From assembly GCA_965222765.1 (NCBI GenBank), contig CBDCVG010000035.1, positions 115,046 to 179,045 of the forward strand: a stretch of DNA of 64,000 nucleotides, written 5' to 3'. Position 1 is the stretch's first letter, and every line of letters starts with the position of its first letter. Positions 44,900 to 53,978 of this stretch are shown here, piece after piece. The notes beneath the pieces were generated by a model. That model did not search any database and had not been told where the DNA came from. It was given only the letters and a program-made list of their open reading frames with translations. The DNA comes from Caldora sp965222765. GTDB taxonomy: Bacteria; Cyanobacteriota; Cyanobacteriia; Cyanobacteriales; Coleofasciculaceae. The translations under genes were made by a program, and so were the position numbers.

Positions 44900-46066
44900 A
44901 TGATATTCGGTAAATCCAAGTCCCTCATTTCCCTGATCCCTGGTTTATCGGTGATGGATCGATACATTATCACTGAGTTAATTCCACCTTTTTTGTTTGG
45001 CATAGGCATCTTTTCTTCCATTGGGGTAACGGTCGGTAAAGTATTTTACATAATGCGAGAAGCCATAGATGAAGGCTTACCAATTGCACTGGTTTTGAAA
45101 ATCCTGTTGTTAAGTCTGCCTCAGTTTATCGCCTATGCCTTTCCCACAGCAGTACTTCTTGCTACTTTATTGACTTATAGTCGTCTCTCTAGTGATAGTG
45201 AAGTTGTTGCCCTGCGTAGTTGTGGTGTGAGTAGTTATCGCCTAGTGCTACCAGCTTTGGTCATGAGTTTACTGATTACCGGTATCACTTTTATCTTTAA
45301 TGAACAGGTAGTACCTGCGGCTAACTACCAAGGAACTATCCTCCTCAAGAAAGCTCTGCACGAAGACCAGCCATCTTTTCAGGAAAACAATATTCTATAT
45401 ACTGAATACGGGGAAGTTACGCGACCCGATGGTCAAACAGTCAGATCTCTAAAGCGCTTATTCTATGCAGATCAATTTGATGGTGAGCGTATGAAAGGCT
45501 TGACTGTTCTAGATTGGTCTCAACAGGGTCTCAACCAAATTGTTACCTCCGAATCAGCAGAGTGGAATCCTGTTGAAAGTACCTGGAAATTTTTCCAAGG
45601 CACTATCTATCTGATCTCTCCTGATGCCTCTTACCGTGATATTCTACGATTTGAGAATCAACAGCTTCAGCTTCCCAGAACACCTCTGGATTTAGCTCGT
45701 CGAGGTCGTGATTACGATGAGATGAATATCGCTCAGACTAGAGAACGTATAAAACTAGAGCGATTGAGCAATAATGAACCGAAAATTCGTAAACTCAATA
45801 TTCGCCTGCAACAAAAATTTGCCCTACCTTTTGCTTGTCTTATTTTCGGTTTGGTAGGGGGAGCTTTAGGCAACAGTCCACGTCGTACCAATAAAGCGAC
45901 TGGTTTTGGTATTTGTGTGGTAGTAGTTTTTGCTTATTATATGTTGCTTGCTGTTGGCGATGCTCTGGGATTGAGCAATTATGTACCACCTATCGTAGCT
46001 GCTTGGTTACCCAATTCATTCGGTTTATTGATAGGGGGATGGTTATTATTCAAAGTAGCGAGATAG
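44900..46066 (+). CDS. LptF/LptG family permease (YjgP/YjgQ)
   Basis: About 388 aa from the ATG at 44900; an in-frame TTG at 44861 lies inside an STRR and is less likely. Six transmembrane segments occur in the 3+3 pattern around a large beta-jellyroll periplasmic domain (about residues 135-265). The N-terminus MDRYIITELIPPFLFGIGIF, the LRSCGVSSYRLVLPAL coupling helix and the C-terminal GALGNSPRRTNKATGFGICVVV are family hallmarks. With LptB it extracts lipid A-type lipids from the inner membrane. Cyanobacteria typically use one such protein in place of distinct LptF and LptG. Confidence 0.93.
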   Translation: MIFGKSKSLISLIPGLSVMDRYIITELIPPFLFGIGIFSSIGVTVGKVFYIMREAIDEGLPIALVLKILLLSLPQFIAYAFPTAVLLATLLTYSRLSSDSEVVALRSCGVSSYRLVLPALVMSLLITGITFIFNEQVVPAANYQGTILLKKALHEDQPSFQENNILYTEYGEVTRPDGQTVRSLKRLFYADQFDGERMKGLTVLDWSQQGLNQIVTSESAEWNPVESTWKFFQGTIYLISPDASYRDILRFENQQLQLPRTPLDLARRGRDYDEMNIAQTRERIKLERLSNNEPKIRKLNIRLQQKFALPFACLIFGLVGGALGNSPRRTNKATGFGICVVVVFAYYMLLAVGDALGLSNYVPPIVAAWLPNSFGLLIGGWLLFKVAR

Positions 46067-46074
46067 TATAGAGT

Positions 46075-46110
46075 AAAAATTAAGAATTAAGAATTAAGAA
46101 TTAAGAATTC
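46075..46110. repeat. AATTAAG heptad STRR
   Basis: Four AATTAAG units between the LptF/G stop and the next start codon. Confidence 0.85.
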
Positions 46111-46140
46111 AGTCTGCTAACAAATCTACCCCTGTGAGCT

Positions 46141-47254
46141 ATGTCACGTGCTAGAAAGCCTCCTGCCTACCTCCGCTATCTTAAAGCTCGACTTAAGCCT
46201 CTTGGAAGACCTGGATTTTGGGCATCAACTGTTGTACTGTTGTTGGTGCTGATTGGTACTGGGTATTATTGGCAACACCCGGAGTTGTTAAAGACGCTGA
46301 TTAATAATCAAGCTACTGACTCTGATGAACTAACAGATGATCCAAATCAATTAATAGATCATCCAAACCTTTATTCTGAAGAACTAGCTGCCGTTATGGC
46401 TGATATTGAGAGTTCTTCGGTGTTGTTGGAAGAATTTGATAGTATCAGAGCCTTAACTACGATTAATCAACCAAATCGGAAATCTGAGAAAAAGAAGCAA
46501 GAAGGTTTGTTCTCTCAAATCATCAGTCAGCAGGGAAAGACAAACTCCAAACAAAAGTTAGCCTCTCCAATTTTAGGGAGCAAGACTCCTAAGCAAGAAA
46601 ATAGCGCTAATCCCTTTGTCCAATCTACCCAAGAATTGGTAAATCCAGGTCTTGTATCCGCCGGGAATAATTTGCTGAACAATTCTTTTGGCAATGGCTT
46701 AGTTAAAAATAGCCAAAACCCTAGTCAAGATTCTGCCTCATTTACAGGGGAAACAATCACCAAGCCGATTTTTGGATTAAACTCGCCTAATGCTATCAAG
46801 AGCAACCAAAGCGAAACACAAGTAAGTCCTTTGCCAATTACAGCTACAAACTCTTCTACAGCTACTAACGAAGCTGAATCTTCTGATAATCAAGAGGCTC
46901 AGGTATCACCGCAGAATTCTACTTATCCTTTTAGTGATCCAGGACAAACTACCTCTTCTCCTATCTCTGTACCAAGTACACCTAAATTCCCACGTTCTCG
47001 ACCGAGACCGATAACTTCTACTTATTCTAATCCCTACACCAATTCTTTGCCGTCTCAGTCGTATTCCTAGTGTACCGACGGCTTTACCTGTCAAACCAGT
47101 AACACCAATAGTACCGGGTAACAATGGGCAGTATTCTACTCAACCCTCTGCTCAACCCAATATAGTCCCTGATACCGAATCTGAGTCCCAATTTGGAGAT
47201 TCAGGGTTAAAGCCGAGTCAACTGGATGAGTCTGTTTTTGATACTTCTCCTTAA
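46141..47254 (+). CDS. Single-pass membrane protein with Ser/Pro/Asn-rich tail, frameshifted near the 3' end
   Basis: The first frame (46141-47070, 309 aa) has a basic N-terminus, one transmembrane segment (about residues 29-46, ASTVVLLLVLIGTGYYW) and a long disordered Ser/Asn/Pro/Gln-rich periplasmic tail. After its stop the +1 frame continues with the same composition (IPSVPTALPVKPVTPIVPG ... SQLDESVFDTSP) to a TAA at 47252-47254. One extra base around 47042-47062 therefore truncates a protein of about 370 aa. Its function is unknown. It follows the LptF/G gene by 75 bp, so a cell-envelope role is possible. Confidence 0.7.
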
Positions 47255-47408
47255 CAGCTATAGAATTGAGAATATGAACAGGACTTACGCAGCTACACCA
47301 CATATAGAGTTAAAGGTGAGAATTACGCTACGCGACGCTGGTGGAGAAATTGGAACATTTGGAAATATTTGCAACAAAACGAAGGTTTGTAAAGCTCCCT
47401 ATCTCCCT

Positions 47409-47444
47409 ATTCTGGGGGAGCCCGGACTCAAAGTCCCCCAGAAT
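47409..47444. repeat. Stem-loop ATTCTGGGGGA ... TCCCCCAGAAT
   Basis: A perfect 11-bp inverted repeat around a 14-nt loop in the 275-bp gap before panB (convergent genes). It could act as a bidirectional terminator or be a dispersed hairpin; no U tract. Confidence 0.65.
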
Positions 47445-47529
47445 CTCCGCGATCTAGGGGGCCGTGGTGCAGTCCGCGATATATTCCGAAATATCTCGCC
47501 AGCTATCATCCCCTGCGCTAACACGCCAT

Positions 47530-48363
47530 CTACAATTTGGCAGTCTCTTGATTCACCCATGCAATTAGTTGCTTTAGTTCATCTTTTGCCATGTGTCGGA
47601 CATTATCTTCTGAGGGGAATACTTGTTGTTCAACTTCCTTTCTATATTTTTCAATAGTATCAAGAGTAAGAGTCTGATAGTCCTGATATTTTTTTGCTAG
47701 TCTGAGCTTGTAAGGAGTAATACCTAAAATATCGTTGACGATCAGAACTTGTCCATCTGTAAACCTACCTGAACCAATGCCGATTGTTGGCACTTTAGAG
47801 TTTTGAGTAATAATTTGGCCTAACTCTTCAGGAATTAACTCCAGCACCAGCATAAATATACCTAGTTGCTCTAAAGTTGCTGCACCTGCAATTAATTCCT
47901 TAGCCTGCTCAAATTTTTTCCCTTGTACGATTTTCTTTTGTTGGGTTTGCGGGAGTAAGCCAAGATGACCACAAACTTCTACATTATGTTTGATTAGATA
48001 CTTAACTACTTCCTCTCGCACTCCTTCTAACTTAACGCCATCAGCACCATGGGATATGAGTATTTTGGCATTATCTAGAGCTTGCTGGGGAGTTTCATAG
48101 GAACCATAGGGCAAATCAGCTAGAATGTAACTCTGGTTTACTCCCCGTCGGACAGCTTTGAGGTGATGAGCTATATCATCCATCGTTACTTCCGTTTCAT
48201 CTTGGTAACCGAGAATGTTAGTCCCTACGCTGTCTCCTACAAACATCATATCGACTCCAGCTTGCTCTTCCAGGAGGGCAGTGGGGTAATCATAACAAGT
48301 TAGTGCTACAATTTTCTGTTGAGTTTGCTTTTTGTTTAAGAGATACTCGGAATTTTTCTTCAT
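47530..48363 (-). CDS. panB: 3-methyl-2-oxobutanoate hydroxymethyltransferase (PanB)
   Basis: A 277-aa TIM-barrel enzyme of pantothenate/CoA synthesis, transferring a hydroxymethyl group from methylene-THF to ketoisovalerate. Seen: ALTCYDYPTALLEEQAGVDMMFVGDSVGTNILGY (Mg-binding Asp), HLKAVRRG, LADLPYGSY, GADGVKLEG, HLGLLPQT and the catalytic Glu in LELIPEELG. The length is normal. Monocistronic, minus strand, 96 bp after the sppA stop. Confidence 0.97.
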   Translation of the reverse strand: MKKNSEYLLNKKQTQQKIVALTCYDYPTALLEEQAGVDMMFVGDSVGTNILGYQDETEVTMDDIAHHLKAVRRGVNQSYILADLPYGSYETPQQALDNAKILISHGADGVKLEGVREEVVKYLIKHNVEVCGHLGLLPQTQQKKIVQGKKFEQAKELIAGAATLEQLGIFMLVLELIPEELGQIITQNSKVPTIGIGSGRFTDGQVLIVNDILGITPYKLRLAKKYQDYQTLTLDTIEKYRKEVEQQVFPSEDNVRHMAKDELKQLIAWVNQETAKL

Positions 48364-48459
48364 CTAAAACCCCAGATTAGCGTGGAAACCACCATCTTTT
48401 TGGAAATGCTGTATTAACTATTATTTTACAAACAGCTTGTCTCAAATACCGGTTTGAGC

Positions 48460-50277
48460 TTAATCAATCTGCCAGTTGAAAGGCAAGCGTGCATAGACAC
48501 CTCTAGGATCATTGATGGTTGTAAGCATCTCCAGCTCCTTTTGTAGTTTCAGAAATTCTGCAGTTAGTGGAGCTGGAAGCTTGAGTTTTTGTACATCTGC
48601 CTCACTAGTGAGCTTTTTCAAAATCTTCTCTTCTAGACTGGGAACTTCTTGGTACTCTTGGAGTTGCCAATCATCTCCTAGCTTTGCCTGCTTCGCTGCA
48701 TAATCAATTGCCTGATCAATGCCGCCAATTTCATCTACCAAACCCAGCTTTTTGGCATCTACACCAGACCAAACTCTTCCCTGAGCAATCTCTTCTACCT
48801 TTTGTCTGGGTATTTTCCGAGACTCAGCTACTTTATTGAGGAACTGATTATAAATTTGGTCAACAAATTTTTGATAAATTGCCAGTTCTTGCTCCGTTTT
48901 CGGGCGAGTAATTGTTTGGCTATCAGCAAAACGACTAGTTTTCACCACATCCCAGGTAATGCCGTTTTGATTAGCTATTTCCTGGATATTGAGCAGTAAC
49001 CCAAAGACACCAATGGAACCTGTGATGGTAGTCGGTTCTGCAAAAATGCGATCGCCGTAGGTAGCAATCCAATAGCCGCCAGATGCGGCAACATCTCCCA
49101 TAGACACAATAATTGGCTTCTGTTCACTGGTGAGTACCACTTCCCGCTGGATAATCTCTGATGCCGTAGCACTCCCACCAGGACTATTTATTCGTAATAC
49201 TACTGCCTTGACATCTTTATCTAGTCGCAGTTTGCGTAGCTCTTTCGAGAGGCTTTCACTACCTATCTGTTGGGAGCTGCCTTGACCACCAACTATACTA
49301 CCTTCGGCATATACTAGGGCAATTTTATTTTCTGAATAGGATTTTTTGGTATTTGGGCTATCAACTTCAGCATAGGTAGTAAGCTTTATTTGCTCGAATG
49401 ATTTATCCTCTTTGCTATTGCCAGTAAGTTCTTTGAGCTCGTCAACCACTTCATCAAAGTAGGCAACTTGATCCACCAAACCACGCTCAAGAGCTTCTGT
49501 AGCTAATAGAACCCCTTGAGAATCGGCAATACCTTGTAACTGTTTTGGTGTGAGTTCGCGGCTTTTGCCAACGGTTGAGAGAAATTCACCCCACAGAGCC
49601 CATAACAAGGCTCTAGTCTGTTCCTTACTCTCTGGACTAAGCTGCTCTAGTAGGAATGGTTCCACTGCTGATTTATACTTCCCCACCCGCAGTACTTGAA
49701 CACCAATGCCAAATTTCTCCAGTGCCCCCTTTAAGAATTGTTGCTGTGAGCTAAAACCATCGATTTCTATAGTTCCTATTGGGTTAAGAAAAACCTTATC
49801 TGCTATGGAACTGAGGTAATATTCCTTTTCTCCCAAATCAACATCGTAGGTAATGATTTGTTTACCAGCAGCTTGGAAACGTTCCAAAGCTTTCCTTACC
49901 TCCTTGAGGGTAGCAAAACCAGTGCTGCTAGCGCTGTCATCCTTAGAACCATTTAAATAAAGAGCAACAATTCGTTTATCCTTAGCTGCTTTGTCGAGAG
50001 TATCGAGAACCGTGCGTAGGGTAATACTAGTATCTTCTTCATTAGATAGAGCCCTCCCAATCGCCTCATTGGTTCCTAAGGTTGGTTCTGTATCTGTGAT
50101 GTTTAAAGATAAATCGAAAACTAGTACTGATTTATCCTTAACTTGTGGTCCAGTATCTCTCGAAGCCACAGCAATTAGTAAAAAGATCAGTCCACCAGCA
50201 CCTAAACTAAAAAATAAAATCAGACTGGTAAGGCTGCCAACCAGGCTGGCAAAGGTTTGCTTGAGAAATTCACGCAT
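48460..50277 (-). CDS. sppA: Signal peptide peptidase SppA (67-kDa type)
   Basis: A 605-aa membrane-anchored serine protease. One N-terminal transmembrane segment (about 10-36). A tandem SppA fold follows, with the catalytic Lys in the N-terminal half (RVGKYKSAVEPF, about 200) and the nucleophile Ser in the C-terminal half (MGDVAASGGYWIA, about 395). The long form matches E. coli SppA and cyanobacterial SppA1, which clears signal peptides and has been linked to phycobilisome/thylakoid acclimation in high light. An STRR (GGGGAATGGGGAATG) lies immediately upstream. Confidence 0.96.
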   Translation of the reverse strand: MREFLKQTFASLVGSLTSLILFFSLGAGGLIFLLIAVASRDTGPQVKDKSVLVFDLSLNITDTEPTLGTNEAIGRALSNEEDTSITLRTVLDTLDKAAKDKRIVALYLNGSKDDSASSTGFATLKEVRKALERFQAAGKQIITYDVDLGEKEYYLSSIADKVFLNPIGTIEIDGFSSQQQFLKGALEKFGIGVQVLRVGKYKSAVEPFLLEQLSPESKEQTRALLWALWGEFLSTVGKSRELTPKQLQGIADSQGVLLATEALERGLVDQVAYFDEVVDELKELTGNSKEDKSFEQIKLTTYAEVDSPNTKKSYSENKIALVYAEGSIVGGQGSSQQIGSESLSKELRKLRLDKDVKAVVLRINSPGGSATASEIIQREVVLTSEQKPIIVSMGDVAASGGYWIATYGDRIFAEPTTITGSIGVFGLLLNIQEIANQNGITWDVVKTSRFADSQTITRPKTEQELAIYQKFVDQIYNQFLNKVAESRKIPRQKVEEIAQGRVWSGVDAKKLGLVDEIGGIDQAIDYAAKQAKLGDDWQLQEYQEVPSLEEKILKKLTSEADVQKLKLPAPLTAEFLKLQKELEMLTTINDPRGVYARLPFNWQID

Positions 50278-50346
50278 TGGGGAATGGGGAATGGAGAATG
50301 GGGAATGGGGAATGACTGGTATTCCCCACAGTTCTATCCTGACATA

Positions 50347-51541
50347 AGTACTTAAACAAAATTAATTGTATAGTTTTCGCCAACTTTATTAAGAATATTT
50401 TCAATGGCTTCTACTAGGTTAGTCCAACTATCGTAAGCACTGGCATCCAACCACTCATATTTAATTTTTTGCCACAAAATCTCAATTAAATTAAGTTGAG
50501 GAGAATAGGTAGGCAACAAGAAAATTGTCAAGCCTTTTTCTTTCCATTCTTCTTCTTTATTTTTGAACAAATTAGTTAAATGAATTGAGGCTTGATCCAT
50601 TACTAATACTGTCTTTTTTTTGAGGCGAGAGCAAAAATCATCGACACACGCTACAACAATTTCACCATCAATACTACATTCAAAAATATAACTATCTAAT
50701 TCATTGTTTATATTCAGCAAACCCAAAACGTTAAGTCGTTTGCTTTTTTGACTTTTTATCGTCTCAGTTTTTCCTTCTTCTTGCCAAGCATAAGGAACAT
50801 ATGGAATCAAACAAAACCCTGATTCATCTACATACCTTATGTCTATTTTACCCAGCTTTTCTTGTTTTTTTAATTCTTCTATTTCTCGTTTTTTTTGCTG
50901 ATATAATTCCGGCTCTGGTTCACCTCCTACTCTTCTTCTCAGACGATGCCACGTCATTTTCAATGATTTTATTACTCTTTTTCTTGTTTCTTTGCTTACT
51001 TCTTTACCCCACTCTTTTTTGATTCTTTCTTGAACTCTTTTTAGGTTTTTGGGACTTAATTTTACCCACTGCTTTATTTGGTCTTTCTCTTGAGGATTAA
51101 ATAAGGGTTGTCTACCCCTTCCTTTTTGATTATATAGTCCAGCTAAAGCCAATTTATCCCAATTGTTAAACCAATTGTAAATTGTGTTGCGACTCACTCC
51201 AAAAATTTTCATTAATTCATCAATTTTCTTCCCTTCATAGCTTAATTTAATACAATGTGCTCTTTGCCTGACTTGATAAAATTTACTTTCTCTGTAAATT
51301 CTCTCTAAAATTTTTAAATTTTCTGGAGTTAAGCCTTTAATATATCTCATTTTTACTTTTGATGAAAGTTACAATTATTTATTTTCACTTGACAAATTAT
51401 TATTTCAATTGAGTCTTGGTTATGTTTAGCGCCGCACTCAGCACAAGCTCCTGCTGCAGACAATCGCCAGCCAAATATTAATCAATTATTACCTTCATCA
51501 AAGAATACCACAAAATATACAATTAATTTTGTGTGACCACT
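50347..51541 (-). mobile_element. IS630-family insertion sequence
   Basis: 1195 bp flanked by TA on both sides (50345-50346, 51542-51543). The ends AGTACTTAAACAAAATTAAT and, reversed, AGTGGTCACACAAAATTAAT are inverted repeats that both continue TTGTATA. Joining the flanks recreates an open frame (ILTYVETDDFG), so it interrupted a gene. It carries one transposase gene; the 190 bp 5' of that gene are unusually long for the family. Confidence 0.85.
50352..51350 (-). CDS. IS630 family transposase
   Basis: A 332-aa intact transposase. The N-terminal HTH (IDELMKIFGVSRNTIYNWFNNWD) is followed by a second helical DNA-binding region. DDE motif: RYVDESGFCL (first Asp, about 174), LVMDQASIHLT (second Asp, about 248) and NLIEILWQKIKYEWL (Glu, about 290). 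The stop codon lies within the terminal repeat. Its lower GC and intact frame suggest recent arrival. Confidence 0.95.
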   Translation of the reverse strand: MRYIKGLTPENLKILERIYRESKFYQVRQRAHCIKLSYEGKKIDELMKIFGVSRNTIYNWFNNWDKLALAGLYNQKGRGRQPLFNPQEKDQIKQWVKLSPKNLKRVQERIKKEWGKEVSKETRKRVIKSLKMTWHRLRRRVGGEPEPELYQQKKREIEELKKQEKLGKIDIRYVDESGFCLIPYVPYAWQEEGKTETIKSQKSKRLNVLGLLNINNELDSYIFECSIDGEIVVACVDDFCSRLKKKTVLVMDQASIHLTNLFKNKEEEWKEKGLTIFLLPTYSPQLNLIEILWQKIKYEWLDASAYDSWTNLVEAIENILNKVGENYTINFV

Positions 51542-51543
51542 TA

Positions 51544-51670
51544 TGTGGAAACTGATGATTTTGGGGTTCAGGTGCTGCTCAATTTTCGGAGTGGTCAAGA
51601 ACGGTTTCGCACTCTATCACTTAACGATATCAAAACCGAGAATTTTAATCCCAGTTGGATTCGCGATCGC
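51544..51670 (+). pseudogene. Remnant of a gene interrupted by IS630 and IS4-like elements
   Basis: After removing the IS630 element the frame reads from about 50313 (ATG) MTGIPHSSILTYVETDDF, then GVQVLLNFRSGQERFRTLSLNDIKTENFNPSWIRDRI, and ends where homology to IS4 copy 2 begins at 51671. The family is not recognised. The small gene is broken by both insertions. Confidence 0.5.
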
Positions 51671-52965
51671 ATTAGATTAACAGGGGTCTCCCAAGAGTGC
51701 GATCAGCTACGCTGGTGCCGTAGGCAATCGCTAAATTCAGCTCAGAGCGATCGCCACTGGGAAGCGCTGCGCTAGATTGGGCGGGTTGAAGCACTCCCCA
51801 GCAAGAGTACTCTACAAGGTGGTCAGACACCGTAGGGGAGCGCTTCAACCTCCGCTGCGCCGCCCAATCTTTCCCAGTTGTAGTATCAACTTAACAAGAG
51901 CTCCCCTCAATCAACCGGAAAAATGGTGTTCGCACTTCGTGGACAGCTTGGCGTATGTTGTGAGAGTATCAGAAGAAAAAGTCAATCAGGGGATGAAGAA
52001 GAACAAATGAAAGATTGGATAAGCCAGGAAATAAACCCAAAATTTTTCAGGACATACGCCATGCCAAAAGATTGAGAAAGACACTGTTGCTCTTAAGCGA
52101 ACATCCAGGAGAAACAGTACCGAAAGCAAGTGGTAATGCGAACAAAAGCCAAAGTATCTATAGATTTTGGTCAAATGAGAAAGTGAAAAAAACACAAATA
52201 TTGGCTTCACACAGGGAAGGTGTAGTCAGGAGGTCTGTAGAAGCAGGAGTAGTACTGGCTATACAAGATACGACAGACTTGGAGTATACAACACATGAAG
52301 CAACCAAAGGTTTAGGATATATCAATCAGACTTCTCAACAAGGAATCAAAGTTCATAGTTGTATCGCAGTAAGTAGCACTGGAGAACCATTGGGACTGCT
52401 ACATCAGCAGAGTTGGACAAGAAAGGACAGGAGTGGAAAGAAAAAAGAACGCAAGAAAAAACCGATTCAAGAAAAAGAAAGCTATCGATGGTTAAAGACT
52501 GTTAAAGGAGCTGAAGAAGGACTAGCCGAAAAAGTCAAGCTTATACATGTTGCAGATCGTGAGGCTGATATCTTTGAGTTATTTGCCCAAAAGCGCTGTG
52601 GCAATAGTGAATTATTGATTAGGGCTACTTATAATATTATTGCTTGGCGACTAATGTGGTTGACTTATCAAGCTCGACTTAATCCAGATGCTTCTTGCCA
52701 AGTTGTTTTCTCTCCGCAAGAATGGAAACTCTTGCGACGTAAATTTCAACCCAAAAACCGCTCGAAAAAATCTCCTACTCTTCATCAAGCTTTGATTTGG
52801 ATTGCACGCTTGGGTGGATTTTTGGCTCGTAGTGGAGATGGCGAACCTGGCTTGAAAACCCTCTGGCGAGGGCTTTCGACCTTCTACCATTTGCTTGAAG
52901 GTTCACAACTTGTTTCTACATCGTAGTCTCTATAACTGTTTCGGCTACTTTTGCCTAATGGATAG
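51671..52965 (+). mobile_element. Defective IS4 (Tn5-like) element, copy 2 (left end truncated)
   Basis: Shares the hairpin region (51671-51896 = 28247-28470 reversed), the transposase 3' part and the right inverted repeat (to 52965, CTACTTTTGCCTAATGGATAG) with copy 1, but in opposite orientation. The outer 83 bp of the left end present in copy 1 are missing. Its right flank ATAACAAGTG (52966-52975) is the reverse complement of copy 1's right flank CACTTGTTAT (28554-28563). Confidence 0.88.
52015..52926 (+). CDS. IS4-family (Tn5-like) transposase with internal deletion of the catalytic-Glu region
   Basis: A 303-aa frame. The Tn5-type N-terminus (RHAKRLRKTLLLLSEHPGETVPKASGNANKSQSIYRFWSNEKV), first Asp (AIQDTTDLEYT) and second Asp (VADREADIFELF) are clear. 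Then RAT joins directly to YNIIAWRLMWLTYQARLNPDA, so roughly 150 residues with the YREK motif and catalytic Glu seen in relatives of about 450 aa are missing. The natural ATG at 52010 (KDWISQE) is one base out of frame with the body, so translation would need the TTG at 52015 or a frameshift. The same deletion is present in copy 1. Not expected to be active. Confidence 0.88.
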   Translation: MDKPGNKPKIFQDIRHAKRLRKTLLLLSEHPGETVPKASGNANKSQSIYRFWSNEKVKKTQILASHREGVVRRSVEAGVVLAIQDTTDLEYTTHEATKGLGYINQTSQQGIKVHSCIAVSSTGEPLGLLHQQSWTRKDRSGKKKERKKKPIQEKESYRWLKTVKGAEEGLAEKVKLIHVADREADIFELFAQKRCGNSELLIRATYNIIAWRLMWLTYQARLNPDASCQVVFSPQEWKLLRRKFQPKNRSKKSPTLHQALIWIARLGGFLARSGDGEPGLKTLWRGLSTFYHLLEGSQLVSTS

Positions 52966-53425
52966 ATAACAAGTGAGGGCGTATTCCATAATGCCGATAA
53001 CGCCAGTAATCCTGTAGAATCTTCTCATGATCGAAACAGAGATTAGCTGGGACATCCCAAGGGTGAAAAATTCCCAGATTTTTGGCATCATCGGCAGCCT
53101 GAGGTTCTCCTTTTGCCGTTGCCAAAAACACTACACTGATGGTATGTTGCCGTGGGTCGCGGTTGGGTTCAGAATACATCTGAAATTGTTCTATCAAATC
53201 AACCGACAAGCTAATCTCTTCTTTTGCTTCCCGCACAGCTGCCGTTTCCACTGACTCACCGTAATCCACAAAACCACCAGGAATTGCCCAGCCGAAGGGA
53301 GGATTTTGGCGTTCAATCAAAACAATGGGTCGATGGGGGCGGTCTACTAATTCAACGATGATATCAACGGTGGGAACAGGATTTCGGTATGTCACAAGTT
53401 CAATCAGTGCAATAAACAGTTGCAA
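52955..53425 (-). CDS. NUDIX hydrolase
   Basis: A 156-aa protein. The Nudix box GGFVDYGESVETAAVREAKEEISL (about 70-93) has all consensus residues (G-x5-E-x7-REU-x-EE). The ends RYRHYGIRPHLL then three residues and a stop come from the IS4 inverted repeat. In the sequence reconstructed before the IS arrived, a TAA follows HLL directly, so the change is only three extra residues. It hydrolyses a nucleoside-diphosphate-linked substrate; which one (ADP-ribose, NADH, dinucleotide) is not predictable here. Confidence 0.93.
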   Translation of the reverse strand: MQLFIALIELVTYRNPVPTVDIIVELVDRPHRPIVLIERQNPPFGWAIPGGFVDYGESVETAAVREAKEEISLSVDLIEQFQMYSEPNRDPRQHTISVVFLATAKGEPQAADDAKNLGIFHPWDVPANLCFDHEKILQDYWRYRHYGIRPHLLSIH

Positions 53426-53557
53426 GTTATAGGTTAACAGGTTTCAGTGCCAGCTAATTGGGCAATAACTGTCTTCTCATAGCCCTTGATCATAAACCAA
53501 TTGATTTGTAGTAGGATTTTCTGAAATTGATATAACAATAAGCACAGGAGCTTAACT

Positions 53558-53848
53558 ATGTCTGACCCCTTTTCTCCAGAAGTGAGCGATCGCATTTGTA
53601 AGCATATGAATGAAGATCATGCTGAAGCAGTGGCTCTTTACGCCCAAACTTTTGGTAAAGCTCCCGATACTGAGTCAGCTCAAATGCTCTCAATTGATCC
53701 TCAAGGCATGAATCTCATCACCCAAGTTAATGGAGCATCTATACCAGTGCGTATTGAGTTTGAGCATACTCTTAAAGATTCTGAAGATGCCCACCACACA
53801 TTAATTGATATGCTGAAACAGGCAAAAGCATCAGGGACTTCCACATAA
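53558..53848 (+). CDS. DUF2470 domain protein (HugZ C-terminal-like)
   Basis: A 96-aa protein that is a single DUF2470 domain: SDRICKHMNEDHAEAVALYAQTFG, then AQMLSIDPQGMNLITQVNGASIPVRIEFEHTLKDSEDAHHTLIDMLKQA. The MNxDH motif corresponds to the heme-proximal region of HugZ-type heme oxygenases and of pyridoxamine-oxidase-like proteins, where this domain is C-terminal. Free-standing copies are common in cyanobacteria; heme or tetrapyrrole handling is an inference. Confidence 0.92.
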   Translation: MSDPFSPEVSDRICKHMNEDHAEAVALYAQTFGKAPDTESAQMLSIDPQGMNLITQVNGASIPVRIEFEHTLKDSEDAHHTLIDMLKQAKASGTST

Positions 53849-53940
53849 AAAAATATTCCATTGCTCTATGAAGGCAGGGTAACTGGGGTAGATAGGGGAG
53901 ACATGGGAATGTTGGTAGTGTGGGGAGATAAGGAAGACAT

Positions 53941-53972
53941 TCCCAATTCTAAATTCTAAATTCTAAATTCCC
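53941..53972. repeat. AATTCTA heptad STRR
   Basis: Three to four TTCTAAA units directly before the glycerate kinase start codon. Confidence 0.85.
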
Positions 53973-53978
53973 AAAAAT

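Noticed and set aside
50347..51541. IS630 element as the source of the 93-bp MITE at 27911
   Set aside because: Both use TA targets, but the terminal repeats (AGTACTTAAAC versus CAGCACATTTC) are unrelated.
51671..51896. Hairpin-rich 226-bp segment as an independent element inserted twice
   Set aside because: It occupies the same position in both IS4 copies, and the apparent junction in copy 1 is explained by a deletion at AACAAG, so it belonged to the IS before duplication.
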